Part shown: positions 1 through 6,718 of the stretch, in pieces
Layout of the letters: the number at the start of each line of letters is the position of its first letter
How positions within the stretch are numbered: position 1 is the stretch's first letter
Source of the DNA: Eutrophocola sp965662685
Lineage (GTDB): Bacteria > Pseudomonadota > Gammaproteobacteria > Pseudomonadales > Pseudohongiellaceae
Assembly: GCA_965662685.1 (NCBI GenBank)
Contig: CBFIIQ010000044.1
Coordinates: 1-24,388 of the forward strand
Direction: 5' to 3'
Length of the DNA: 24,388 nucleotides
Translations under genes and position numbers: made by a program
Notes under the pieces: model-generated
The model's input: only the letters and a program-made list of their open reading frames with translations
What the model was told of the DNA's origin: nothing
The model's database searches: none

Positions 1-76
1 GACTTGAGACTTGAGACTTGAGACTTGAGACTTGAGACTTGAGACTTGAGACTTGAGACTTGAGACTTGAGACTTG
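1..76 (+). repeat. Tandem heptamer array (GACTTGA)n
   Basis: Ten perfect copies of GACTTGA (1-70) are followed by a partial copy GACTTG, after which the repeat decays into CTTGCAA and, further on, ACTTGAGA just before the next gene. The array touches the window edge, so its full length is unknown. It lies about 48 bases upstream of the DUF1348 start codon. The same degenerate heptamer, CTTGNRA, recurs at 7976-8073 (opposite strand) and 23584-23611, so this is one of three members of a dispersed family. Confidence 0.95.
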
Positions 77-123
77 CAACTATATCTATAAACTTAACTT
101 GAGAATTTTCCCTGGAAAAAACA

Positions 124-594
124 ATGACCGAACAACGCCCCCCATTACCCCCATTCACTGAAGCCACGGCGATACAAAAAGTTCAGGCGGCAGAAGACGG
201 CTGGAATAATCGTAATCCTGAGAAAGTGTCCATGGCCTACACCGCGGACACTCAGTGGCGCAACCGCGCCGAGTTCCTCAATGGCCGCGAAGAAATTGTG
301 AATTTTCTCACGCGCAAATGGGAAAAGGAAAAAGACTATCGATTGATCAAGGAACTATGGGCATTTACGGATAATCGAATAGCCGTGCGCTTTGCCTATG
401 AGTGGCATGATGAGAGTGGGCAGTGGTATCGCTCTTATGGCAACGAGAATTGGGAATTCGATGAAAACGGACTGATGAAAGTCCGGCGTGCGTCTATTAA
501 TGATTTGGCGATTGCAGCATCAGACAGGTTGTTTCACTGGGAATCAGGCCCACGACCCGAAGGCCATCCCGGTTTATCGGGGCTTGGGCTATAG
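124..594 (+). CDS. DUF1348 family NTF2-like protein
   Basis: This encodes 156 residues of the nuclear transport factor 2-like fold, matching DUF1348 along its full length. Recognisable blocks are a start helix with AEDGWNNRNPEKV (about 23-35), YTADTQWRNRAEFL, FLTRKWEKEKDYRLIKELWAF, the core RFAYEWHDESGQWYRSYGNE, and the C-terminal HPGLSGLGL. There is no signal peptide, so it is probably cytoplasmic. The family is conserved in bacteria and fungi but has no firmly established reaction; the fold commonly forms a cone-shaped ligand pocket. The ATG at 124 is chosen because the family similarity begins soon after it, although only a weak purine-rich stretch precedes it. It converges on the DnaT-like gene with 58 bases between the stops. 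No strong terminator is visible there. Confidence 0.9.
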   Translation: MTEQRPPLPPFTEATAIQKVQAAEDGWNNRNPEKVSMAYTADTQWRNRAEFLNGREEIVNFLTRKWEKEKDYRLIKELWAFTDNRIAVRFAYEWHDESGQWYRSYGNENWEFDENGLMKVRRASINDLAIAASDRLFHWESGPRPEGHPGLSGLGL

Positions 595-652
595 AGATTC
601 GGAGGCTAAACAGCATTTGTTTCTTATACTTTTCTGATGCTGGTTAAAACGG

Positions 653-1789
653 TTAATTGGCCCAGGAACGATCTGTCACCCGATCAATAAAATCTTCCTC
701 ATTACTCTCCCGGTGTGACCACTTGTACTTTATGTGCTGCAGAAATTTTGTATGCCAGGAGACAGCAACTTCCTTGCGTTCTTTCCAGTACAAAATAAAT
801 TCAGGGATATGTTCGCGGGCAAAGGTCTCATCAATATTAGCCATGGCCAGCACTTCATACACTTCATCACTGGGCTGATAATTATCGGGAATAATTTTCG
901 GCGTCGCATCGTGTTCCAGCGCGGCTTCATATTTTGCCCATTGCCTGCGCACATGCGCGATAAACTTGGTATTCCAGGTACTGGTTTTTAATCCGGTTTC
1001 GCGCCAGTAGAGCACAAACTCGGGGACTGCATCTTCAATAAATGAATGACTGATGCCGGCATGCTCAAGAATACTGAAAGCATCATCGCTGGGCTGCCAG
1101 TCTGCTGACATATTGGCTTCCAGTTCTTTCAGGCCATGGTGGCTGCGACTGTGTTCCCATTCCCGCAGGATGTATTTATAAAAAGTATTGTGCCAGGAGT
1201 ACTGAGCCTTGCGTCTTTCCTGCTGGCTGATGACAAACAGTCTGACATGCTCATCTATGAAATCTCTGGGAATATTGCGTCTGCGGCAAAGCTGGTAAAG
1301 GTCTTCACTGGGCTGCCAGTGATCGGGAATCTGTGATGCCTTGCCGCTGCTCGGCGTCTGATGGTAAGGGTTTGCCGGTGGCGCTTTTGATGGGACAGTT
1401 CTCGCCGTTGTAGCATTTGCCGGTGAATGTTGTGCAGCAGTTGCAGCCGTGGAATTTTCAGCTGCTTCGGTCTTTCTGCTCAGACCGGTTTCATTAATCG
1501 CAATCTTGAAATAGCCTTTCTGGCTGTCACCGCCATCTACCTGCACCAGTCCTTTTTCCAGCAGGCTTTGCTGGATACGCATGATGTCGGCAATATTCCA
1601 GAACGGCATGGCATCGGAAAGCGTTTCCAGATTGACTTCGAGCCAGCGCAGGTTGTCGCGCATGGACACCGGCAAGCGCAGTTTCATTTCGCTTAGTACA
1701 TGCAGCATAACGGCTTCTTCAAGACCAATGGTGGCAGCCAGAGTCGGTGAGATCAGTAAAGGGCGTTCTGGAATCAGTGAAGAACTCAT
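653..1789 (-). CDS. Triple DnaT-like single-strand DNA-binding domain protein
   Basis: This 378-residue protein has an N-terminal helical/winged-helix-like region (about 1-100, RPLLISPTLAATIGLEEAV) and an Ala/Thr/Ser/Pro-rich linker (about 103-155). Three copies of a DnaT-type DNA-binding domain follow, starting WQPS at 158, WQPS at 231 and YQPS at 304. Each ends in the pattern SWHxxFxxxIxxxW or STWNTKFIAHVRRQW. In the DnaT family this domain binds single-stranded DNA during primosome assembly and PriA-dependent replication restart; E. coli DnaT has one copy. The start ATG directly abuts the radA stop (TAAATG), which implies translational coupling with radA. A role in replication or recombination restart next to RadA and DnaB is inferred, not shown. 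Confidence 0.85.
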   Translation of the reverse strand: MSSSLIPERPLLISPTLAATIGLEEAVMLHVLSEMKLRLPVSMRDNLRWLEVNLETLSDAMPFWNIADIMRIQQSLLEKGLVQVDGGDSQKGYFKIAINETGLSRKTEAAENSTAATAAQHSPANATTARTVPSKAPPANPYHQTPSSGKASQIPDHWQPSEDLYQLCRRRNIPRDFIDEHVRLFVISQQERRKAQYSWHNTFYKYILREWEHSRSHHGLKELEANMSADWQPSDDAFSILEHAGISHSFIEDAVPEFVLYWRETGLKTSTWNTKFIAHVRRQWAKYEAALEHDATPKIIPDNYQPSDEVYEVLAMANIDETFAREHIPEFILYWKERKEVAVSWHTKFLQHIKYKWSHRESNEEDFIDRVTDRSWAN

Positions 1790-3172
1790 TTACAGGGCCT
1801 CAATTGCTTCACTGAGTTTGCTGACTGCGATGACTTTCATACCCGGGATCGGTTTTTTCGGGGCATTGGCCTTGGGCACAATAGCGCGGGTAAAGCCATG
1901 TTTGGCGGCTTCCTGCAGTCGCTCCTGACCGCTGGGTACCGGACGAATTTCACCGGCAAGGCCTACTTCGCCAAACACCACCAGTTCCCGGGGCAGGGCG
2001 GTGTCCTTGAAACTGGAAACAATAGCGAGAATCAGAGCCAGGTCGGCACTGGTTTCTGCGACCTTGACACCGCCCACCACATTTACAAACACATCCTGAT
2101 CGGCCATGAATAAACCGCCATGACGATGCAGTACTGCCAGCAACATGGCGACACGATTTTGATCAAGCCCCACTGCAATCCGACGCGGATTACCGTACTG
2201 GCTGGCATCTACCAACGCCTGAATTTCAACCAGCAGCGGGCGCGTGCCTTCCCACAACACTACAACAAGGCTGCCCGGTGACACTTCTTCTGTACGTGCG
2301 AGGAAAATGGCGGAAGGGTTTTTAACTTCTTTCAGGCCGGTTTCGGTCATGGCAAACACGCCCAGTTCGTTGACCGCGCCAAAACGGTTTTTCTGACCTC
2401 TCAAGGTACGGAAGCGACTATCGTCGTTGCCTTCCAGCATCATGAAACAGTCGATCATATGTTCGAGTACCTTTGGACCGGCCAGATTTCCGTCCTTGGT
2501 GACATGGCCCACCAGGAAGAGGGCAGTACCGGTTTGCTTGGCATACTGAATCAGGTAAGCGGCACACTCGCGAACCTGGCTGACGCTGCCGGGCGCCGAT
2601 GCAACATCAGCGGAATGCATTACCTGGATGGAATCAATGACGATAATTTTTGGCTGACATTCTTCTGCGACGCGAGTGATTTCCTCGATATTGGTTTCTG
2701 TCAGCATTTTCAGTTTGTCCGTGGGCAGGCCCAGACGTTTGGCACGCATGCCCACCTGCTGCAGGCTTTCCTCCCCGGTCACATAGAGAGCATCCACTGC
2801 CTGTGACATCTGGCACATGATTTGTAACAGCAGGGTACTTTTACCGGCACCGGGATTACCGCCCATCAAAACCGCAGAACCGGGTACCAGTCCTCCGCCC
2901 AGCACACGATCAAACTCAGCTACGGTAGTAGTAAAGCGGGGCTGTTCTTCCAGGTTAATTTTGTCGAGTGTCTGGACGCTGGCGGATGATCCGCCGGCAT
3001 CACCGCTAATGCCTTTGCGCTTGAAGTTTTTTGGCGCTGAAGGGGTGCTGGCCGGACCCAGCAAAATACGTGTCAGCGTATTCCACTCCTGGCAGGCAAG
3101 ACACTGTCCCTGCCACTTGGTATATTCGGCGCCGCAATCATTGCAGACGTAGGCTGTTTTTTGTTTGGCCAT
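1790..3172 (-). CDS. radA: DNA repair protein RadA/Sms
   Basis: RadA is a RecA-like DnaB-type motor that promotes branch migration of recombination intermediates. The 460 residues match the usual family length. An N-terminal zinc finger has Cys10, Cys13, Cys24 and Cys27. Walker A is GGNPGAGKST (104-113), slightly different from the usual GGDPGIGKST. Walker B is IIVIDSIQ (176-183), and the diagnostic KNRFG motif is at 261-265. The C-terminal third is the Lon-protease-like domain (VNVVGGVKVAETSADLA). It lies downstream of alr, separated by 183 bases that hold two REP-like palindromes, so it may have its own promoter or be the end of a dnaB-alr-radA unit. It is coupled to the downstream DnaT-like gene. 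Confidence 0.98.
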   Translation of the reverse strand: MAKQKTAYVCNDCGAEYTKWQGQCLACQEWNTLTRILLGPASTPSAPKNFKRKGISGDAGGSSASVQTLDKINLEEQPRFTTTVAEFDRVLGGGLVPGSAVLMGGNPGAGKSTLLLQIMCQMSQAVDALYVTGEESLQQVGMRAKRLGLPTDKLKMLTETNIEEITRVAEECQPKIIVIDSIQVMHSADVASAPGSVSQVRECAAYLIQYAKQTGTALFLVGHVTKDGNLAGPKVLEHMIDCFMMLEGNDDSRFRTLRGQKNRFGAVNELGVFAMTETGLKEVKNPSAIFLARTEEVSPGSLVVVLWEGTRPLLVEIQALVDASQYGNPRRIAVGLDQNRVAMLLAVLHRHGGLFMADQDVFVNVVGGVKVAETSADLALILAIVSSFKDTALPRELVVFGEVGLAGEIRPVPSGQERLQEAAKHGFTRAIVPKANAPKKPIPGMKVIAVSKLSEAIEAL

Positions 3173-3221
3173 AGTTATGTATTAGTTATCTATTTGTTAT
3201 TAAGGCGTTTTGAGAACGCTA

Positions 3222-3256
3222 CGGCGGATGACGGGCTTTGCCCTGATGCCGCCCTA
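3222..3256. repeat. REP-like palindrome in the alr-radA gap
   Basis: An imperfect inverted repeat pairs GGCGG with CCGCC and, inside, GGGC with GCCC around a TTT loop; it is followed by CTAC. It resembles extragenic palindromes (REP/BIME) but its arms differ from the GTCGGAT family found at 3305 and elsewhere in the window. Confidence 0.6.
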
Positions 3257-3304
3257 CATGCATTGCCGAAAATTCTGAGCTGAATGACGCTCAATAATAA
3301 TCCC

Positions 3305-3342
3305 GTAGGTCGGATAAGGCCGGCAAGGCCGTCATCCGACAT
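3305..3342. repeat. REP element (GTAGGTCGGAT family)
   Basis: The element starts GTAGGTCGGATAAGGCC and closes with GTCATCCGACAT. GTCGGAT pairs with ATCCGAC, and an inner GGCC/GGCC pairs around GGCAA. The layout is that of REP elements in enterobacteria and pseudomonads. It lies 14 bases beyond the alr stop codon, where REPs often stabilise the 3' ends of transcripts. Related copies are at 8086, 21649, 21770 and 21894. Confidence 0.85.
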
Positions 3343-3355
3343 TGCCGCAAATCAT

Positions 3356-4474
3356 TTATATATATTTAAAATCCACACGCCTTGCCACACTGCAGGTTAA
3401 ATTATAGGAAAGGATGCCGGTCTTCGCTGCCACTTCATCCAGGGATAGTTCTTTTCCCCAAAGAGTAGCCAGGTCTCCTACTTTTGCTTCCGGGATCCCG
3501 CTCAGATCAACGCCAATCATGTCCATGGAAACGCGGCCTACTGTGCCGGTTTTTTTGCCCGCGATCATGACCGGGGTGCCATTGGGGGCATTGCTGGGAT
3601 AACCATCAGCATAGCCAATACTGACAATGCCTATTGTCATATCACGCGGGCAGATAAACCGGGAGCAATAGCCCACGTTATCGCCTTGTTTCAAATCCTT
3701 GATTGCAATAATTCTTGCCTGCAGGGTCATGACGGCCTGCAGGTCAAACCGTTCCCGGCGCAAATTCTCTTCACTGAAATTAAACGGGGAACTGCCATAT
3801 AACATAATGCCGGGACGGGCCCAGTCACAGTCTACTGGCAAGTGGGAAAGAATGCCTGAGGAACTGGGTATGCTACTGATGCAGTGACCTTCTTGAAGTA
3901 GTTGTGCTTGCTGTTGTCGAAACGCGTCTATTTGCTGCGTATTAAGGGCCGACTCCGGTATGCTGGAGTTAGCCAGATGCGTCATCATTACTACCGAGGC
4001 AACATATGATTTACTCTGTAAGGCGCGGTAAGTCGCAACATAATCCTGCGGGCTTATACCTAGTCGGCCCATGCCCGAATCCATTTTCAGCCACAGCGTC
4101 AGTGGCGCTTTCAGGGAAAGCCGGCTAAGGGTGTCATCAATGTAGGCCAGCTGACTGGCTGAATGCACCACCAATTGAAAATTGTGTTCGGCTACCAGAG
4201 TTAGATCATCCTCATGGATCAATCCCTGCAAGACCAGAATCGGCTTGTCGGCGCGAGCATTTTTTAATGTCAGGGCTTCGCGGACATCGGTAACTCCAAA
4301 CAGGTCGGCATCATCAAGGGCAACCGCAGCCTGCTCCAGGCCGTGACCATAGGCATTGGCCTTGATAACAGCGGCAACATTGCTGGCGTGTTTTTGACTG
4401 CTATGACTGCGGGCTATGGAGAAATTGTGTTGCAGTGCTTTGAGGTCAATGCTGGCCTGAACCCGGTTCAACAC
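3356..4474 (-). CDS. alr: Alanine racemase
   Basis: This PLP-dependent enzyme interconverts L- and D-alanine, supplying D-Ala for peptidoglycan. It has 372 residues, normal for the family. The PLP-binding lysine is Lys38 in AVIKANAYGHG. The second catalytic residue, Tyr269, lies in the VGYCSRF segment of the C-terminal domain. GYADGYP (288-293) and VSMDM (315-319) are further family signatures. The start is GTG at 4474, only 2 bases after the dnaB stop. GAGG within the last dnaB codons (GATGAGGATGAT) is the likely ribosome binding site, so translation is probably coupled to dnaB. Whether it is biosynthetic Alr or catabolic DadX cannot be decided from sequence alone; no dadA neighbour is present, which favours Alr. 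Confidence 0.97.
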   Translation of the reverse strand: MLNRVQASIDLKALQHNFSIARSHSSQKHASNVAAVIKANAYGHGLEQAAVALDDADLFGVTDVREALTLKNARADKPILVLQGLIHEDDLTLVAEHNFQLVVHSASQLAYIDDTLSRLSLKAPLTLWLKMDSGMGRLGISPQDYVATYRALQSKSYVASVVMMTHLANSSIPESALNTQQIDAFRQQQAQLLQEGHCISSIPSSSGILSHLPVDCDWARPGIMLYGSSPFNFSEENLRRERFDLQAVMTLQARIIAIKDLKQGDNVGYCSRFICPRDMTIGIVSIGYADGYPSNAPNGTPVMIAGKKTGTVGRVSMDMIGVDLSGIPEAKVGDLATLWGKELSLDEVAAKTGILSYNLTCSVARRVDFKYI

Positions 4475-4476
4475 GC

Positions 4477-6021
4477 TTAATCATCCTCATCAAACGGTGA
4501 GTCATCAAACGCATCATAGGGAATATTGGTGGGAGGTTTGGGTGCGCTTGAGGGTGCCATGGCAGCCTGGCCATAAGTTCCCGAAGGCGCGGATCCGGAA
4601 TAATTACCGGCGCCGGCACCATGACCGAAATCGTCATTCATCGGCATATAATTTTCAAAGCGGGTGTACTTGCCAATAAAGCTTAGCAGTTTAGTGCCGA
4701 TAGGCCCGTTACGTTGTTTGCCGATAATGATTTCAGCGACGCCTTTGTGTTCGGAGTCTTCGTTATACACTTCATCACGATAGACAAACATAATGACATC
4801 GGCATCCTGCTCGATTGCACCTGATTCACGCAGGTCTGACATCACCGGGCGTTTGTTCGGACGCTGCTCCAGCGAGCGGTTAAGCTGCGACAGGGCAACC
4901 ACCGGGCAGTCAAATTCTCGCGCCATGGTTTTCAGGGAGCGGGAGATCTCGGAGATTTCACCAGTACGACTTTCAGAAGTACCTTTTATCTGCATCAATT
5001 GCAGGTAATCCACCATGATCATGCCCAGATGGCCATGTTCGCGCCAGATGCGACGGGCACGGGAACGCATTTCCATTGGGCTGAGCCCGGCAGTGTCATC
5101 AATAAACAGGGGTTTGTTTTTTATTTTATGCACGGCACTGGTAAGTTTGTCCCAGTCACCTTCTTCCAGCTGTCCATTGCGCATATGGGTCTGATCGATC
5201 CTGCCAATGGAGGACAACATACGCATGATCAGGCTTTCCGCCGGCATTTCCAGACTGAATACCACGATCGGACTATCGGTATTCAGGATCGCACTTTCCA
5301 CCATGTTCATGGCAAAACTGGTTTTACCCATGGAGGGACGACCTGCCACGATCACCAGGTCAGATTTCTGCATCCCGGAGGTCATTTCATCCAGCGCCTT
5401 GAACCCCGTGGTCATGCCAGTAATGCTGCCCTTGGCTTCAAACAGCTTGTCAATTCGCTCCAGAGCGGAATCCACGATCGGACCGACAATCTGAGGGCCA
5501 CCGTCGCGGGGGCGTTCGTCAGCAATCTTGAATACCTGTTTTTCTGCCAGATCCAGCAACTCGGTACTGTCGCGTCCATCCGGATTGAAGGAATTTTCCG
5601 AGATTGCATTGGCGGCACTGATCAGTTTACGCAGAATGGCGCGTTCACGAATGATATTGGCATAGGCCAGGATATTGGCGGTACTGGGAGAGTTTTCCAC
5701 CAGTTCGCCGAGGTAATCGATACCGCCTACCTTGTCCAGATTGTTGGCATTATCCAGAGCTTCTGACAGGGTCACAAGGTCTACCGGATTACCTTCTGCA
5801 GCCTGATGCTGCATGGCCTGGAAGATCAGATAGTGTTCCTTGCGGTAAAAATCCTCGGCAATAATAATTTCAGATAAATCATGCCAGGCAGAATTATCCA
5901 GCATGAGAGCACCAAGCACCGACTGTTCGGCATCGATGGAATGCGGTGGTAACTTCAGGCTGGTTGCACGAGGCGCGCCCGCGTCAGCTCTTTTGTTATC
6001 GATGAAAGGTGATTCTGCCAT
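4477..6021 (-). CDS. dnaB: Replicative DNA helicase DnaB
   Basis: This is the hexameric 5'-3' helicase of the replication fork. It has an N-terminal DnaB domain (about 24-130, beginning PPHSIDAEQSVLGALML), a linker, and a RecA-like C-terminal domain. That domain has Walker A GRPSMGKT (227-234), Walker B MIMVDYLQLM (334-343) and the DLRESGAIEQDADVI block (396-410). At 514 residues it is about 45 longer than typical DnaB. The excess is a C-terminal tail from about 463, rich in Gly, Ser, Ala and Pro and ending DAFDDSPFDEDD, which resembles the SSB C-terminal tail. No intein is present. It heads a dnaB-alr unit. The usual upstream neighbour rplI is separated by an opposite-strand gene. No convincing promoter was found in its 5' region. 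Confidence 0.97.
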   Translation of the reverse strand: MAESPFIDNKRADAGAPRATSLKLPPHSIDAEQSVLGALMLDNSAWHDLSEIIIAEDFYRKEHYLIFQAMQHQAAEGNPVDLVTLSEALDNANNLDKVGGIDYLGELVENSPSTANILAYANIIRERAILRKLISAANAISENSFNPDGRDSTELLDLAEKQVFKIADERPRDGGPQIVGPIVDSALERIDKLFEAKGSITGMTTGFKALDEMTSGMQKSDLVIVAGRPSMGKTSFAMNMVESAILNTDSPIVVFSLEMPAESLIMRMLSSIGRIDQTHMRNGQLEEGDWDKLTSAVHKIKNKPLFIDDTAGLSPMEMRSRARRIWREHGHLGMIMVDYLQLMQIKGTSESRTGEISEISRSLKTMAREFDCPVVALSQLNRSLEQRPNKRPVMSDLRESGAIEQDADVIMFVYRDEVYNEDSEHKGVAEIIIGKQRNGPIGTKLLSFIGKYTRFENYMPMNDDFGHGAGAGNYSGSAPSGTYGQAAMAPSSAPKPPTNIPYDAFDDSPFDEDD

Positions 6022-6442
6022 GCCGGTGTCTGGAAAAAGTCCTGATTATTGAAATCTGCTGTTTATAGAAAAGCTGATAAAAAATTACAGAGTTTGTAAA
6101 AAAATTTTTAAAAAATGCTAAAAATGTCTCTAAAACAGGGCCCGGCAAATGACCAGCCGGGTCGACAATATTAACCTATCGAACAGGCCTGAACATCATT
6201 TTTCAACTCGATTAGTTTGATATTTTCACTGAAAAAAACGCATTAATCTTATCTACAACTTACCCACAATCCATACACACCCTATACATGAACTGTCCAG
6301 ATAATATATTTTGCGATTCTTGCCCGGGCCCGGGAAAAATGCGCTGAATTTCGATCAGGAGTTTTGTTAAGAGTGGAAGGCTTACAGAGTCGATCAATTC
6401 CGTTATGGCTTGCAGGGTTTGTTCTCAAGTCTGGCTCGGTAC

Positions 6443-6457
6443 TTTTTAACGTTAATA
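6443..6457. promoter_or_regulatory. Candidate operator, copy 1 (TTTTTAACGTTAATA)
   Basis: A perfect 10-bp palindrome TTAACGTTAA (6446-6455) lies in the longer word TTTTTAACGTTAATA. The whole 15-base word recurs at 6623-6637, 180 bases away and in the same orientation, upstream of a predicted DNA-binding membrane protein. Use as an operator is an inference from repetition, symmetry and position. Confidence 0.4.
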
Positions 6458-6622
6458 TTGAACTTTGGAATGGTACAAGAGTAAAGTTAGTGGTCAATCT
6501 TGAAAGTCATGGGAAAGTGCGATCAATATTTCTATAGGTGACTTATTGTTTTCTGTAATGTCTTGTTTTATATGAGTTTAAAATACGTTAACTGGAATGT
6601 TAATTTTTATTACAAAGGCTTT

Positions 6623-6637
6623 TTTTAACGTTAATAA
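6623..6637. promoter_or_regulatory. Candidate operator, copy 2 (TTTTTAACGTTAATA)
   Basis: This is the second copy of the 15-base word with the TTAACGTTAA palindrome (6625-6634), about 82 bases upstream of the 6719 start codon. A half-site-like ACGTTAAC at about 6585-6592 lies between the two copies. It could be an autoregulatory site for the downstream gene, but AT-rich sequence can also yield such palindromes by chance. Confidence 0.4.
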
Positions 6638-6718
6638 ATTACTTGAATTAATTGCTGAATGCGTGAAAATGCCAGCCACCAAGACAAAGCCTGTTTTTTA
6701 AAGCAACTATAAATAATT

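Larger units (their letters stand above)
6022..6718. other. AT-rich divergent intergenic region between dnaB and the membrane wHTH-like gene
   Basis: This stretch of about 700 bases separates two divergent genes and must hold both promoters. Visible structure includes a 6-bp hairpin CCCGGC/GCCGGG near 6140-6160, a 12-bp palindrome of CCCGGGCCCGGG at 6323-6334, and two copies of a TTAACGTTAA palindrome (6446-6455 and 6625-6634). Several poly-T/poly-A runs are present. I found no -35/-10 pair good enough to assign. A 71-codon minus-strand reading frame at 6282-6497 has no recognisable features and is not called as a gene. Confidence 0.7.

Noticed and set aside
600..660. Possible bidirectional terminator between the DUF1348 and DnaT-like genes
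   Set aside because: Only a 6-bp CAGCAT/ATGCTG stem with a loop of about 20 AT-rich bases and no proper T-run on either strand.
4999..5766. Plus-strand frame of 255 codons inside dnaB
   Set aside because: It is antisense to the well-conserved DnaB domains, with no ribosome binding site or recognisable motif.
6282..6497. 71-codon minus-strand frame upstream of dnaB
   Set aside because: No motif, no ribosome binding site and an AT-rich non-coding look; it covers one of the palindromes considered regulatory.
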